Position numbers and translations under genes: made by a program
Notes under the pieces: generated by a model
Told to the model about the DNA's origin: nothing
The model's input: the letters and a program-made list of their open reading frames with translations, nothing else
Database searches by the model: none
Source: Sphingomonas hengshuiensis
GTDB lineage: Bacteria; Pseudomonadota; Alphaproteobacteria; Sphingomonadales; Sphingomonadaceae
Assembly: GCF_000935025.1 (NCBI RefSeq)
Contig: NZ_CP010836.1
Span: forward strand, 620,001-684,000
Length of the DNA stretch: 64,000 nucleotides
Reading direction: 5' to 3'
Shown here: positions 17,757-25,903 of the stretch, in pieces
How positions within the stretch are numbered: the stretch's first letter is position 1
Layout: every line of letters starts with the position of its first letter

Positions 17757-18323
17757 ATGGGCCAAGTCGCTGTTATGGAAGTGACGGGGTTCATCGCTGC
17801 CGGCGAATCTGCAACGGCACTGGCCTACATTAAGGCGCGACGGGGTTTGTCGCCGCGCCAGATAATGCTGATCATTTTGATTTGTACCCTTGCGGTGGGT
17901 ATCCCTGTGGGAGCGGGGTTATCGGGTTCTTGGTTCGCTGCTGCAGTGTCGGTCGAGTTTGCTTTCATCGGTACCTTGGTGGGCTCACTGATAGTCCAAA
18001 GGCTTACAGGCCCAATGATGCGACGGGCCCTCGCCGAGCGCGGGCAGGCATATGAGCACCCATTTACGTTTCGGTTGACGCCCGAAGCGCTGGTCTATGA
18101 TTCGGTGGACCTCACCATGACCGCGCGTTGGTCTTGCGTCACGGACATCTATAAAACCCGGAAATACTGGGTTTTTCTCGTTCAAAGCAGCGCCATTATC
18201 CTTCCCCGTCGGTTTTTCAACACGCCTGAGGTTGAACGTGCCTTCATCGCCGAAGCTACGGCTCGGCTTACCGAGGCGGCACGTTTGCGCAGTCCAGACA
18301 CTGCTGCGTTCCTGCGCGATTAA
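17757..18323 (+). CDS. YcxB-like membrane protein
   Basis: A 188-residue protein starting at MGQVAVMEVTGF. An alternative ATG lies at 17775, and the longer frame to 17649 overlaps the ferritin-like gene and looks non-coding. It has two hydrophobic segments around residues 37-80. The C-terminal domain resembles YcxB (ALVYDSVDLTMTARWSCVTDIYKT, split here by a Trp, then SSAIILPRRFF). The function of this family is unknown. GC is slightly below the neighbours. Confidence 0.6.
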   Translation: MGQVAVMEVTGFIAAGESATALAYIKARRGLSPRQIMLIILICTLAVGIPVGAGLSGSWFAAAVSVEFAFIGTLVGSLIVQRLTGPMMRRALAERGQAYEHPFTFRLTPEALVYDSVDLTMTARWSCVTDIYKTRKYWVFLVQSSAIILPRRFFNTPEVERAFIAEATARLTEAARLRSPDTAAFLRD

Positions 18324-18435
18324 CCTGGATTTCGAATGCGAAGCGCGATCGGGCAATCCAAGCGCCGGCGTTCCATCGACAGCATAAAATTGCGTTCAGC
18401 CTTGCCTCTGCGCACGATTGGACTAGATCGCGCGC

Positions 18436-19881
18436 ATGTCTAGCCAACCGCGCACGCTGTATGAGAAGATCTGGGCCGACCATGTCGTCGAGCGCCGGGA
18501 CGATGGGACCTGCCTGATTTATATCGATCGGCACCTTGTCCATGAAGTCACCAGCCCGCAGGCCTTTGCCGGGCTCAAGGCTGCCGGGCGGCCGGTGCGG
18601 CGGACCGATCTTACGCTGGCGGTGCCCGATCATAACCTGCCGACCACGGCGCGAGTCGATGCGGCGGGCAATGCGTTGCCGATCGCCGATCCGGCCAGCG
18701 CGCAGCAGCTTTCGATGCTGCGTACCAACGTCGCCGAATTCGGCGTGCCCTATATCGACGCGCTCGATGCGCGGCAGGGGATCGTGCATGTCGTCGGGCC
18801 GGAACAGGGCTTCACGCTGCCGGGCACGACCCTGGTGTGCGGCGACAGCCATACTTCGGCGCATGGCGCGCTGGGGGCGCTGGCGTTCGGGATCGGGACG
18901 TCCGAAGTCGAGCATGTGCTGGCGACGCAGACTTTGTTGCTGGCGCAGGCCAAGACGATGGAGGTCCGCGTCGACGGTGTGCTGGGCTATGGCGTCAGCC
19001 CCAAGGACGTGGTGCTGGCGATCATCGGGCGGATCGGCGCCGCCGGTGGCACGGGACATGTCATCGAGTTCACCGGCGACGTCATTCGCGCCATGTCGAT
19101 CGAGGGGCGGCTGACCGTTTCCAACATGTCGATCGAGGGCGGCGCGCGTTCGGGGCTGATCGCGCCCGATGAGAAGACCTTCGCCTATCTGAAGGGCCGC
19201 CCGATGGCGCCCGAGGGCGAGGCGTGGGAGCGTGCCGTCGCCTATTGGCGGACGCTGCCCAGCGATGCGGGGGCGGTGTACGACAAGGTCGTCACGCTCC
19301 ACGCCGACGAGATTGCGCCGTCGCTCACCTGGGGCACCAGCCCCGAGGATGTCGTGCCGATCACCGGCGCGGTGCCCGACCCCGAGAGCTTCGCCGATCC
19401 GTCGAAGCGCGTCGCGGCGCAGAAGTCGCTCGATTATATGGGGCTGACCGCGGGGACGCCGATGCAGGATGTCGCCATCGAGCATGTCTTTATCGGTTCG
19501 TGTACCAATAGCCGGATCGAGGATCTGCGCGCCGCCGCCGCCGTCGCGCGCGGGCGCCATGTCGCGGATCGCGTGCGGCAGGCGCTGGTCGTGCCCGGAT
19601 CGGGGCTGGTCAAGCGCCAGGCCGAGGCCGAGGGGCTCGACCGGGTCTTTATCGAGGCGGGGTTCGAATGGCGCGAGCCGGGCTGTTCGATGTGCCTCGC
19701 GATGAATCCCGATAAAGTACCGCCGGGCGAACGTTGTGCTTCAACTTCCAACAGAAATTTCGTAGGACGCCAGGGTCCGGGCGCCCGGACGCACCTCGTC
19801 TCACCCGCAATGGCGGCGGCGGCGGCGGTGACGGGGCGGCTGACCGACGTCAGGGATTTGATGGCGGCAGCGGACGCATGA
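18436..19881 (+). CDS. leuC: 3-isopropylmalate dehydratase large subunit
   Basis: A 481-residue aconitase-superfamily enzyme of leucine biosynthesis that isomerises 2- to 3-isopropylmalate together with LeuD. The opening [12 protein letters not shown] and [14 protein letters not shown] near residue 135 are family signatures. The three [4Fe-4S] ligands are visible as FIGSCTNSR near 355 and [10 protein letters not shown] near 415. It heads a compact same-strand gene run; leuD lies 173 bp downstream with a tiny peptide gene between. Confidence 0.96.
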   Translation: MSSQPRTLYEKIWADHVVERRDDGTCLIYIDRHLVHEVTSPQAFAGLKAAGRPVRRTDLTLAVPDHNLPTTARVDAAGNALPIADPASAQQLSMLRTNVAEFGVPYIDALDARQGIVHVVGPEQGFTLPGTTLVCGDSHTSAHGALGALAFGIGTSEVEHVLATQTLLLAQAKTMEVRVDGVLGYGVSPKDVVLAIIGRIGAAGGTGHVIEFTGDVIRAMSIEGRLTVSNMSIEGGARSGLIAPDEKTFAYLKGRPMAPEGEAWERAVAYWRTLPSDAGAVYDKVVTLHADEIAPSLTWGTSPEDVVPITGAVPDPESFADPSKRVAAQKSLDYMGLTAGTPMQDVAIEHVFIGSCTNSRIEDLRAAAAVARGRHVADRVRQALVVPGSGLVKRQAEAEGLDRVFIEAGFEWREPGCSMCLAMNPDKVPPGERCASTSNRNFVGRQGPGARTHLVSPAMAAAAAVTGRLTDVRDLMAAADA

Positions 19882-19893
19882 GGGGAATTGCCC

Positions 19894-20010
19894 GTGAAGA
19901 GCGTATTGATCGCCTTGATCGCCGGAACCGTGCTGAGCGGATTGGCGGCAGCCTATGCCGTGGCGCAAAGCCCGACGACACCCACCAGCGGCGCTTCGGG
20001 CGCACGCTGA
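19894..20010 (+). CDS. Small secreted peptide between leuC and leuD
   Basis: A 38-residue reading frame with a GTG start, preceded by GAGGGGAA at 6-nt spacing and only 12 bp after the leuC stop. Residues 2-24 form a signal-peptide or membrane helix (KSVLIALIAGTVLSGLAAA, then AYAVAQ). A short Ser/Thr/Pro/Gly tail follows. It is cotranscribed with leucine genes by position. I do not recognise it; the good ribosome site and signal-like composition argue that it is real. Confidence 0.5.
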   Translation: MKSVLIALIAGTVLSGLAAAYAVAQSPTTPTSGASGAR

Positions 20011-20054
20011 ATTCTCGCCGTAGCCCGGCGGGGCTGCACGAGAGGAGTTGCTGA

Positions 20055-20684
20055 ATGGAACCCGTCCGCCAGGTTTCGGGGCGCGCCTATCCGTGGGGCG
20101 CCAAGAATATCGATACCGACATCATCATCCCCGCGCACTGGCTGAAGACCACGACGCGCGAGGGGCTGGGCAAGGGCGCGTTCGAGAGCGTGCGCGCGCA
20201 GCCGGACAATGTGTTCGACGATTCCCGCTACAGCGGCGCGCCGGTGCTGGTCGCGGGCGATAATTTCGGGTGCGGCTCCAGTCGCGAGCATGCCGCATGG
20301 GCGCTCGCCGATCTGGGGATCAAGGCGGTGATCGCGCCGAGCTTTTCCGACATCTTCTCGGGCAATGCGTTCAAGAACGGCATCGTCACCGTGGTGCTGC
20401 CGCAGGATGCGATCGACCGGCTGGTCGAGGTCGCCCGCACCGACGAGATTACCGTCGACCTCGAGACGATGAGCGTCACCACGCCGTTCCAGGATCGCTT
20501 CGTCTTCGACATGGACCCGTTCCGCCGCGACTGCCTGATGCAGGGGCTGGACGAGATCGGGATGACGCTGGCAAAAGATACCGAGATTTCGAAATACGAA
20601 TCCGGTGTCGCCGCTTCGCGCCCCTGGATCACGGTGGGAGCAGGGCATGAAGGCGTTGTTGTCGAAGGCACCGGGCGGACCTGA
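20055..20684 (+). CDS. leuD: 3-isopropylmalate dehydratase small subunit
   Basis: A 209-residue swivelling-domain subunit that completes isopropylmalate isomerase. Signatures are [14 protein letters not shown] near residue 18 and [16 protein letters not shown] near 70, plus [23 protein letters not shown] precedes the ATG. The next gene (quinone oxidoreductase) starts 38 bp before the leuD stop, in a different frame. Length is normal. Confidence 0.96.
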   Translation: MEPVRQVSGRAYPWGAKNIDTDIIIPAHWLKTTTREGLGKGAFESVRAQPDNVFDDSRYSGAPVLVAGDNFGCGSSREHAAWALADLGIKAVIAPSFSDIFSGNAFKNGIVTVVLPQDAIDRLVEVARTDEITVDLETMSVTTPFQDRFVFDMDPFRRDCLMQGLDEIGMTLAKDTEISKYESGVAASRPWITVGAGHEGVVVEGTGRT

Positions 20685-21648
20685 AACCCTAAGCCTGGAC
20701 GAGCTGCCCGATCCGACACCCGGCAAAGGTCAGGTCGTCGTCGCGGTGAAGGCGTGCGCGATCAACTATCCCGACGTCCTGATCATCGAGGACAAATACC
20801 AGTTCAAGCCGCAGCGCCCCTTCGCCCCCGGCGGCGAGATTGCGGGGGTGGTCGAATCGGTGGGCGAGGGCGTCGAGGGCTGGGCAGTCGGCGACCGCGT
20901 GATTGCGGTGCCCGGCCATGGCGGGCTGGTCGGCAAGATCGCGCTGGGCGCGGGGCAGCTCTATCGCCTGCCCGAGGGGCGTAGTTTCGAGGACGGCGCG
21001 GCGCTCCTGCTGACCTATGCCACCACCATCCACGCGCTGCTCGACCGCGGGCATCTGCGCGAGGGGCAGACCTTGCTGGTGCTGGGTGCGGCGGGCGGCG
21101 TCGGGCTGGCGGCGATCGAACTGGGCAAGGCGTTTGGCGCGACGGTGGTGGCGGCGGTATCGTCCGAGGAAAAGGCCGAGGCCGCGCGCGCGGCGGGGGC
21201 GGATCGGACGATCGTCTATCCGCGCGCACCGTTCGACAAGGACCAGTCCAAGGCGCTGGCCGAGGCGTTCAAGGCGGCGGTCGGGCCGAAGGGCGCCGAT
21301 GTGATCTATGACCCGGTCGGCGGCGACTATGCCGAGCCGGCACTGCGCGCGATCGCGTGGGAGGGACGGTATCTGGTCGTCGGCTTCCCGGCGGGCATCC
21401 CCCGGCTGCCGCTCAACCTGACCCTGCTCAAGAGTTGCGACGTGTGCGGCGTGTTCTGGGGCGCGTTTGCGGCGCGTGATCCGCACGCGAATCAGGCGCA
21501 TGTCGAGCGGCTGTTCCGGCTGTGGGGCGAAGGGCGGATCGCGCCGCGGGTGACCGACGTCTTCGCACTCGCCGATGCGGGCCAGGCGATTGCCCGGCTG
21601 GGCGGACGCGAGTCGATCGGCAAGCTGGTGGTGCGCATCGCCGAATAG
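20647..21648 (+). CDS. Zinc-free MDR-family NADPH:quinone oxidoreductase
   Basis: A 333-residue medium-chain dehydrogenase/reductase. The N-terminal GroES-like domain ([29 protein letters not shown]) is followed by a Rossmann domain with [18 protein letters not shown] near residue 150. It lacks the catalytic-zinc cysteines, as in QOR. The ATG at 20647 lies inside leuD and follows GGAGCAGG, so expression is coupled to leuD. It probably reduces quinones or acyl-enone compounds; the substrate is unknown. Confidence 0.87.
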   Translation: MKALLSKAPGGPETLSLDELPDPTPGKGQVVVAVKACAINYPDVLIIEDKYQFKPQRPFAPGGEIAGVVESVGEGVEGWAVGDRVIAVPGHGGLVGKIALGAGQLYRLPEGRSFEDGAALLLTYATTIHALLDRGHLREGQTLLVLGAAGGVGLAAIELGKAFGATVVAAVSSEEKAEAARAAGADRTIVYPRAPFDKDQSKALAEAFKAAVGPKGADVIYDPVGGDYAEPALRAIAWEGRYLVVGFPAGIPRLPLNLTLLKSCDVCGVFWGAFAARDPHANQAHVERLFRLWGEGRIAPRVTDVFALADAGQAIARLGGRESIGKLVVRIAE

Positions 21649-21718
21649 CGTCCGCGGTTGCCTTGGTCGGTTGCGCCTCCTATCTCGGCGCAGACGCTTT
21701 CCAAGGGGCTATACGATA

Positions 21719-22042
21719 ATGACCACTTTCGACGATCGCGAACGCGGGTTCGAAGCGAAGTTCGCGCATGACGAGGACATCGCGTTCCGCATCGCCGCGC
21801 GCCGCAACAAGCTGCTCGGCCAATGGGCCGCGGCGAAGATGGCGCTGACCCCCGAAGAGACCGACGCCTATGCCAAGGCCGTGGTCCAGGCCGATTTCGA
21901 GGAAGCCGGCGACGAGGACGTCATCCGCAAGCTGATGGGCGACCTGTTGGCCGCGAACGTCGAGATCGACGAAGCGACGGTGCGCCAGGCGCTGGCCGAG
22001 CAGACCGTCGAGGCGCGCCGCCAGCTGATGGAATCGAAGTAA
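21719..22042 (+). CDS. DUF1476: alphaproteobacterial F1-ATPase zeta inhibitor
   Basis: A 107-residue helical protein opening MTTFDDRERGFEAKFAHDE, the conserved start of DUF1476. In Paracoccus and related Alphaproteobacteria this family is the zeta subunit, which blocks reverse ATP hydrolysis by F1. The N-terminal stretch that inserts into F1 is intact. It is followed 1 bp later by bolA and then by grxD, a neighbourhood common in this class (established for the family). The start at 21719 is chosen because the conserved motif begins there. Confidence 0.85.
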   Translation: MTTFDDRERGFEAKFAHDEDIAFRIAARRNKLLGQWAAAKMALTPEETDAYAKAVVQADFEEAGDEDVIRKLMGDLLAANVEIDEATVRQALAEQTVEARRQLMESK

Positions 22043-22043
22043 C

Positions 22044-22283
22044 ATGGCGATGGCCGCGTCCGAGATCGAAGAGCTGATCCGCGCGGGCATCCCCGATGCG
22101 CGTGTCGAGATCACCGACCTGGCCGGCGATGGCGACCACTATGCAGCGCGGGTAATCGCCCCCATGTTCAAGGGCATGCCGCGGGTGCGCCAGCACCAGG
22201 CGGTCTATGCGGCGCTCGGCGGGCGCATGGGCGGCGTGCTCCACGCGCTCCAGCTGACCACCGAAGCGCCTGTCGAGGAGTAG
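22044..22283 (+). CDS. bolA: BolA family protein
   Basis: A 79-residue protein of the BolA/YrbA fold. It shows the helix-strand pattern ARVEITDLAGDGDHYAARVIAP and the conserved RVRQHQAVYAAL with the family His. BolA proteins pair with monothiol glutaredoxins to bind [2Fe-2S] clusters, and grxD follows 5 bp downstream. It starts 1 bp after the zeta gene stop, so the three genes are probably translated together. Confidence 0.9.
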   Translation: MAMAASEIEELIRAGIPDARVEITDLAGDGDHYAARVIAPMFKGMPRVRQHQAVYAALGGRMGGVLHALQLTTEAPVEE

Positions 22284-22288
22284 AAGAC

Positions 22289-22621
22289 ATGACCGACGAA
22301 GTGCAGGATCGCATCCAGGGGCTGGTCGACGCCAGCCCGGTGTTGTTGTTCATGAAGGGCAGCCCGCTGTTCCCGCAATGCGGCTTTTCGAGCCGCGCGA
22401 TCGCCATCCTCAACCATCTCGGCGTCGAGTTCGACAGCGTCGACGTGCTCCAGGACCAGGGCGTCCGCCAGGGCATCAAGGCGTTCTCCGACTGGCCGAC
22501 CATCCCCCAGCTATATGTGAAGGGCGAATTCGTCGGCGGATCGGACATCATGATGGAGATGTACGAAAGCGGCGAGCTCGCGCAGTTGCTCGCCGACAAG
22601 GGCGTAGCCGCCTCGGCGTGA
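22289..22621 (+). CDS. grxD: Monothiol glutaredoxin (Grx4 family)
   Basis: A 110-residue glutaredoxin with the single-Cys active site QCGFSSRA (CGFS) near residue 30, preceded by VLLFMKGSP. WPTIPQLYVKGEFVGGSD near 75 is the glutathione-binding segment. It transfers or holds [2Fe-2S] clusters with BolA. AGAAGACATG gives a weak ribosome site, but the close bolA spacing suggests coupling. Confidence 0.95.
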   Translation: MTDEVQDRIQGLVDASPVLLFMKGSPLFPQCGFSSRAIAILNHLGVEFDSVDVLQDQGVRQGIKAFSDWPTIPQLYVKGEFVGGSDIMMEMYESGELAQLLADKGVAASA

Positions 22622-22628
22622 TGCCGTT

Positions 22629-22678
22629 GGGCGGGCCCGCGCTCTGGCCCGCCCTCCCTTGCCGGTTGCAAGGGAGAA
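22629..22678 (+). terminator. Two hairpins between grxD and metZ
   Basis: A perfect 9-bp stem (GGGCGGGCC/GGCCCGCCC, 22629-22637 and 22646-22654) directly follows grxD. A second 9-bp stem (CTCCCTTGC/GCAAGGGAG, loop CGGTT) follows almost at once. Neither has a T-run. They may slow transcription or form the metZ leader; I could not match them to a known SAM or SAH riboswitch. Confidence 0.4.
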
Positions 22679-22718
22679 ACAGTTGACGGGGCGCCCCCGC
22701 GCACCGCAAAGCACGCCC

Positions 22719-23927
22719 ATGAAACGCCGTACCGGACAAGACCGCAGCATCACCCGCCACTGGAAGCCCGCAACGCAGGCCGTCCGCGGGGGAACGATGC
22801 GTTCGGAATTCGGCGAGACGAGCGAGGCGATCTTCCTCACCTCGGGCTATGCCTATGACTGCGCGGGCGATGCCGCGGCGCGCTTTGCCGGCGAGCAGGA
22901 GGGGATGACCTATTCCCGGCTCCAGAACCCGACGGTCGCGATGCTCGAGGAGCGAATCGCGCTGCTGGAGGGTGCCGAGGCGTGTCGGACGATGGCCACC
23001 GGCATGGCCGCGATGACCGCGGCGTTGCTGTGCCAGCTTCAGCAGGGCGACCATGTCGTCGCCGGGCGTGCCGCGTTCGGATCGTGCCGCTGGCTGACCG
23101 ACACGCTGCTTCCCAAATTCGGCATCGAGACGACGATCATCGACGCGCGCGACCCGCAGCAGTTCGAGGATGCGGCGAAGGCGAACACCAAGCTGTTCTT
23201 TTTCGAGACGCCGGCCAACCCGACGATGGACGTCGTCGACCTGGAGGCCGTGTGCGGGATTGCGCGGGCGCGTGGCATCCGCACGCTGGTCGACAATGCC
23301 TTTGCGACGCCCGCGCTCCAGCGCCCGCTCGATTTCGGCGCGGACATCGTCGCCTATTCGGCGACCAAGATGATGGACGGGCAAGGCCGCGTGCTGGCGG
23401 GGGCGGTGACGGGGAGCGAGGACTTCATCACCAACACGCTGCTGCCCTTTACGCGCAACACCGGGCCGACGCTGAGCGCGTTCAACGCCTGGGTGGTGCT
23501 GAAGGGGCTGGAGACGCTGGACCTGCGCATCACCCGTCAGAGCGAGAATGCGCTCAAGGTCGGGCGCTTCCTGGAAGGGCGGGTGCCGCGGATCAACTTC
23601 CCCGGGCTGCCGAGCCACAAGCAGCACAATCTGGCGATGCGCCAGATGGTCGCGGCCGGGCCGATCTTCTCGTTCGAAGTCGATGGCGGGCGCACACAGG
23701 CGCATGCGCTGCTCGACGCGCTCGAACTGGTCGACATATCGAACAATATCGGCGATTCGCGCTCGCTGATGACGCACCCCTCGTCGACCACGCATTCGGG
23801 CGTCGCCGAGGAAAAGCGCATCGAGATGGGCGTGACCGAGGGGATGTTGCGGCTCAATGTCGGGCTCGAAGACCCCGAGGACGTCATCGCAGACCTCGAT
23901 CAGGCGTTGGGGCGCGCGGGGCTGTGA
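22719..23927 (+). CDS. metZ: O-succinylhomoserine sulfhydrylase
   Basis: A 402-residue PLP enzyme of the Cys/Met metabolism family that makes homocysteine directly from O-succinylhomoserine and sulfide. Signatures are YSRLQNPTVAMLEERIALLEG near residue 67 (read as two parts), the PLP Lys in AYSATKMMDGQG near 215, and HPSSTTHSGV near 355. The start at MKRRTGQD (22719) is chosen because the preceding in-frame codons look like a hairpin leader; no clear ribosome site is seen. MetZ rather than cystathionine gamma-synthase is favoured by overall pattern. apaG follows 2 bp later. Confidence 0.87.
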   Translation: MKRRTGQDRSITRHWKPATQAVRGGTMRSEFGETSEAIFLTSGYAYDCAGDAAARFAGEQEGMTYSRLQNPTVAMLEERIALLEGAEACRTMATGMAAMTAALLCQLQQGDHVVAGRAAFGSCRWLTDTLLPKFGIETTIIDARDPQQFEDAAKANTKLFFFETPANPTMDVVDLEAVCGIARARGIRTLVDNAFATPALQRPLDFGADIVAYSATKMMDGQGRVLAGAVTGSEDFITNTLLPFTRNTGPTLSAFNAWVVLKGLETLDLRITRQSENALKVGRFLEGRVPRINFPGLPSHKQHNLAMRQMVAAGPIFSFEVDGGRTQAHALLDALELVDISNNIGDSRSLMTHPSSTTHSGVAEEKRIEMGVTEGMLRLNVGLEDPEDVIADLDQALGRAGL

Positions 23928-23929
23928 TC

Positions 23930-24328
23930 ATGAAGGCGCTCTTCAGCGAGGACGCGGAGACCCGCGGCATCGTCGTGCGCGTCTCTGCCTCCTATCTCCC
24001 CGAACAATCCGAGCCGCAGCGGGGGCGCTGGTTCTGGTCCTATCACATCCGGATCGAGAATAGCGGGCCGGTGACCGTGCAGCTGCTGACCCGCCACTGG
24101 GTCATCACCGACGGGCGCGGTGCGCGGCACACGGTGGAAGGCGAGGGCGTCGTCGGCGAGCAGCCGATGATCGATCCGGGCGGCAGCTTCGACTATGTAT
24201 CGGGTTGCCCGCTGTCGACGCCGACCGGGCATATGCAGGGCAGCTATCACATGATCGGCGAGGACGGATCGGCGTTCGACGTGGCGATCCCCAAATTCGC
24301 ACTGGTCGCGCCGGCGGTCACCGGATGA
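23930..24328 (+). CDS. apaG: ApaG (DUF525) protein
   Basis: A 132-residue beta-sandwich protein. It shows the ApaG signatures RWFWSYHIRIENSG, LLTRHWVITDGRG and GSFDYVSGCPLSTPTGHMQGSY (read as separate pieces). In other bacteria ApaG is linked to Co2+ and Mg2+ handling, but its biochemical role is unsettled. It overlaps the following LysR gene by 4 bp (ATGA) and follows metZ by 2 bp. Confidence 0.92.
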   Translation: MKALFSEDAETRGIVVRVSASYLPEQSEPQRGRWFWSYHIRIENSGPVTVQLLTRHWVITDGRGARHTVEGEGVVGEQPMIDPGGSFDYVSGCPLSTPTGHMQGSYHMIGEDGSAFDVAIPKFALVAPAVTG

Positions 24329-25116
24329 AGCGGACCCACCTGCCGCTCAACGGCCTGCGCGTGCTCGATGCAGCGGCGCGGCATTTGTCGTTCACGCGCG
24401 CCGCCGACGAACTGGCGGTGACGCCCGCCGCTGTGGGGCAGCAGATCCGCGCGCTGGAGGATACGCTGGGCGTCGTGCTGTTCCGCCGCACGACCAAGGG
24501 GCTGGAGCTGACGCCCGAGGCCGAGGCGGGGCTCGCGGCGCTGCGCGCGGGGTTCCTCCAGTTCGAGGAATCGGTGCGCGCGATGCAGGCCGGGCAATCG
24601 TCCAAGTCGCTGACGATCGCGGCGCCGCGCGACCTGACCGCCAAATGGCTGATGCCGCAGCTGGCCGAAATCGCGCGCGCCGATGGCGACCTGCGCTTCA
24701 TCCTGATCCCGTCGGACGAGACGATCGACTTTACCGAGGCGAATCTGGACCTTGCGATCCGCTGGAGCGAAGGTCCGGGCGAGCATGAGGGCGAGGCGCT
24801 GGAGAGCGACGGCATGGTGACGATCGAGCGTCCGGGCGGCGGCATCGACACGCGGATCGGCTGGCCCGGCTGCCTCGCCGAGGATGCCGCGTCGCAGGTG
24901 CGGGTATCGGACGCCGGACTCGCGCTGGACGCCGCAGCCGAGGGGCTGGGCCGCGCGACGGTGCCCGAATTGCTGGCGCGCGCCGACATCGCTTCGGGCC
25001 GCGTCGTCGTGGTCGGCGCGCCCAAATCGTCGCGCTTCGGCTATTGGCTGGTCGCACCGCTGCCGCAATGGCGGCAGAAAAAGGTCCGTGCATTGGTAGA
25101 CGCGCTGGCCGCCTGA
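24325..25116 (+). CDS. LysR-family transcriptional regulator (GcvA-like)
   Basis: A 263-residue regulator. The N-terminal winged helix (FTRAADELAVTPAAVGQQIR near residues 23-42) and the GcvA-style opening LPLNGLRVLDAAARHLSF are clear. A substrate-binding domain follows, but the protein is about 40 residues shorter than usual LysR regulators (290-310), so the second lobe may be reduced. It is translated together with apaG and the acetyltransferase gene (both junctions overlap). The target genes are unknown. Confidence 0.85.
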   Translation: MKRTHLPLNGLRVLDAAARHLSFTRAADELAVTPAAVGQQIRALEDTLGVVLFRRTTKGLELTPEAEAGLAALRAGFLQFEESVRAMQAGQSSKSLTIAAPRDLTAKWLMPQLAEIARADGDLRFILIPSDETIDFTEANLDLAIRWSEGPGEHEGEALESDGMVTIERPGGGIDTRIGWPGCLAEDAASQVRVSDAGLALDAAAEGLGRATVPELLARADIASGRVVVVGAPKSSRFGYWLVAPLPQWRQKKVRALVDALAA

Positions 25117-25658
25117 TGGCGCAGCGAGACACGCCCATGCTGGAAAGCCCCCGCCTTTTGCTCCGCCCGCGGACGCCCGACGACGCCGAGGCGCTGCACC
25201 CCAGCTTCGCCGACCATGACCTGATGACCTGGTGGTCGAGCGGGCCGCATGAATCGCTGGCGGAGACGCGGTCCGATTTCGCGCGCAGCGGCGGCGACTG
25301 GCGGGTGTGGGCGATCACGGTCAAGGGCGACGATACTGCGATCGGGTTCGTCGCGGCGGGCGAGAAGCGCCAGGGCAATGTGTCCGAGATCGGCTATATG
25401 CTCGCGCGGACGCATTGGGGCACCGGGATCGCGATCGAGGCGGTGGCGCGGGTGATCGAGCAAATCTTCGCCGAGGGCCAGCGCCGCGTGTTCGCCGATA
25501 CCGATCCGGAAAATGTCCATTCGCGTAGGCTGCTCGAACGGCTGGGGTTCCGGCTGGAGGGCGTGCTGCGGCAGGAGTGGGAGACGCATATCGGGGTGCG
25601 CGACACGACGCTGTACGGGATGCTGCGCGACGAATGGCAATGGCCGCGCCCGATCTGA
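25116..25658 (+). CDS. GNAT family N-acetyltransferase
   Basis: A 180-residue acetyltransferase of the RimJ/RimL type. It shows LESPRLLLRPRTPDDAEAL at the start, EIGYMLARTHWGTGIAIEA (the acetyl-CoA loop variant near residue 90) and NVHSRRLLERLGFRLEG near 130. It probably modifies a protein N-terminus or a small amine; the substrate is unknown. The start codon overlaps the lysR stop by 1 bp. Confidence 0.85.
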   Translation: MAQRDTPMLESPRLLLRPRTPDDAEALHPSFADHDLMTWWSSGPHESLAETRSDFARSGGDWRVWAITVKGDDTAIGFVAAGEKRQGNVSEIGYMLARTHWGTGIAIEAVARVIEQIFAEGQRRVFADTDPENVHSRRLLERLGFRLEGVLRQEWETHIGVRDTTLYGMLRDEWQWPRPI

Positions 25659-25894
25659 ACGATCCGGCCCAGCGCGCCGCCTATGCCCGCGAGCTGGCGG
25701 GGGTTGCGCGCCGGATTCGGCTGGCGGGGGTGGTGCTGGCTGTGATCGGGGCCGTGCTGATGCTGCTCCAACGGCGCGGGTTCGATGCGGTGCCGCTATG
25801 GCTTGCGGCCAGTGTCATGGGCGCGGGCGCGATGCTGATGGTCACGGCGATCGCGGCGCGGAGGCGCTATCACCGGTTGCGGATGCAGGGGTAG
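25640..25894 (+). CDS. Small two-helix membrane protein
   Basis: An 84-residue protein with two membrane helices, near residues 28-43 (AGVVLAVIGAVLMLLQ) and 51-70 (PLWLAASVMGAGAMLMVTAI). It ends in a basic tail (RRRYHRLR). It overlaps the acetyltransferase gene by 19 bp and ends the long same-strand run. ATG 25634 is an alternative start. No family is recognised. Confidence 0.6.
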   Translation: MAAPDLNDPAQRAAYARELAGVARRIRLAGVVLAVIGAVLMLLQRRGFDAVPLWLAASVMGAGAMLMVTAIAARRRYHRLRMQG

Positions 25895-25903
25895 CCCCGG
25901 CGT

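Noticed and set aside
22622..22718. SAM or SAH riboswitch before metZ
   Set aside because: Two hairpins are present but the conserved cores of the SAM-II, SAM/SAH and SAH classes could not be found.
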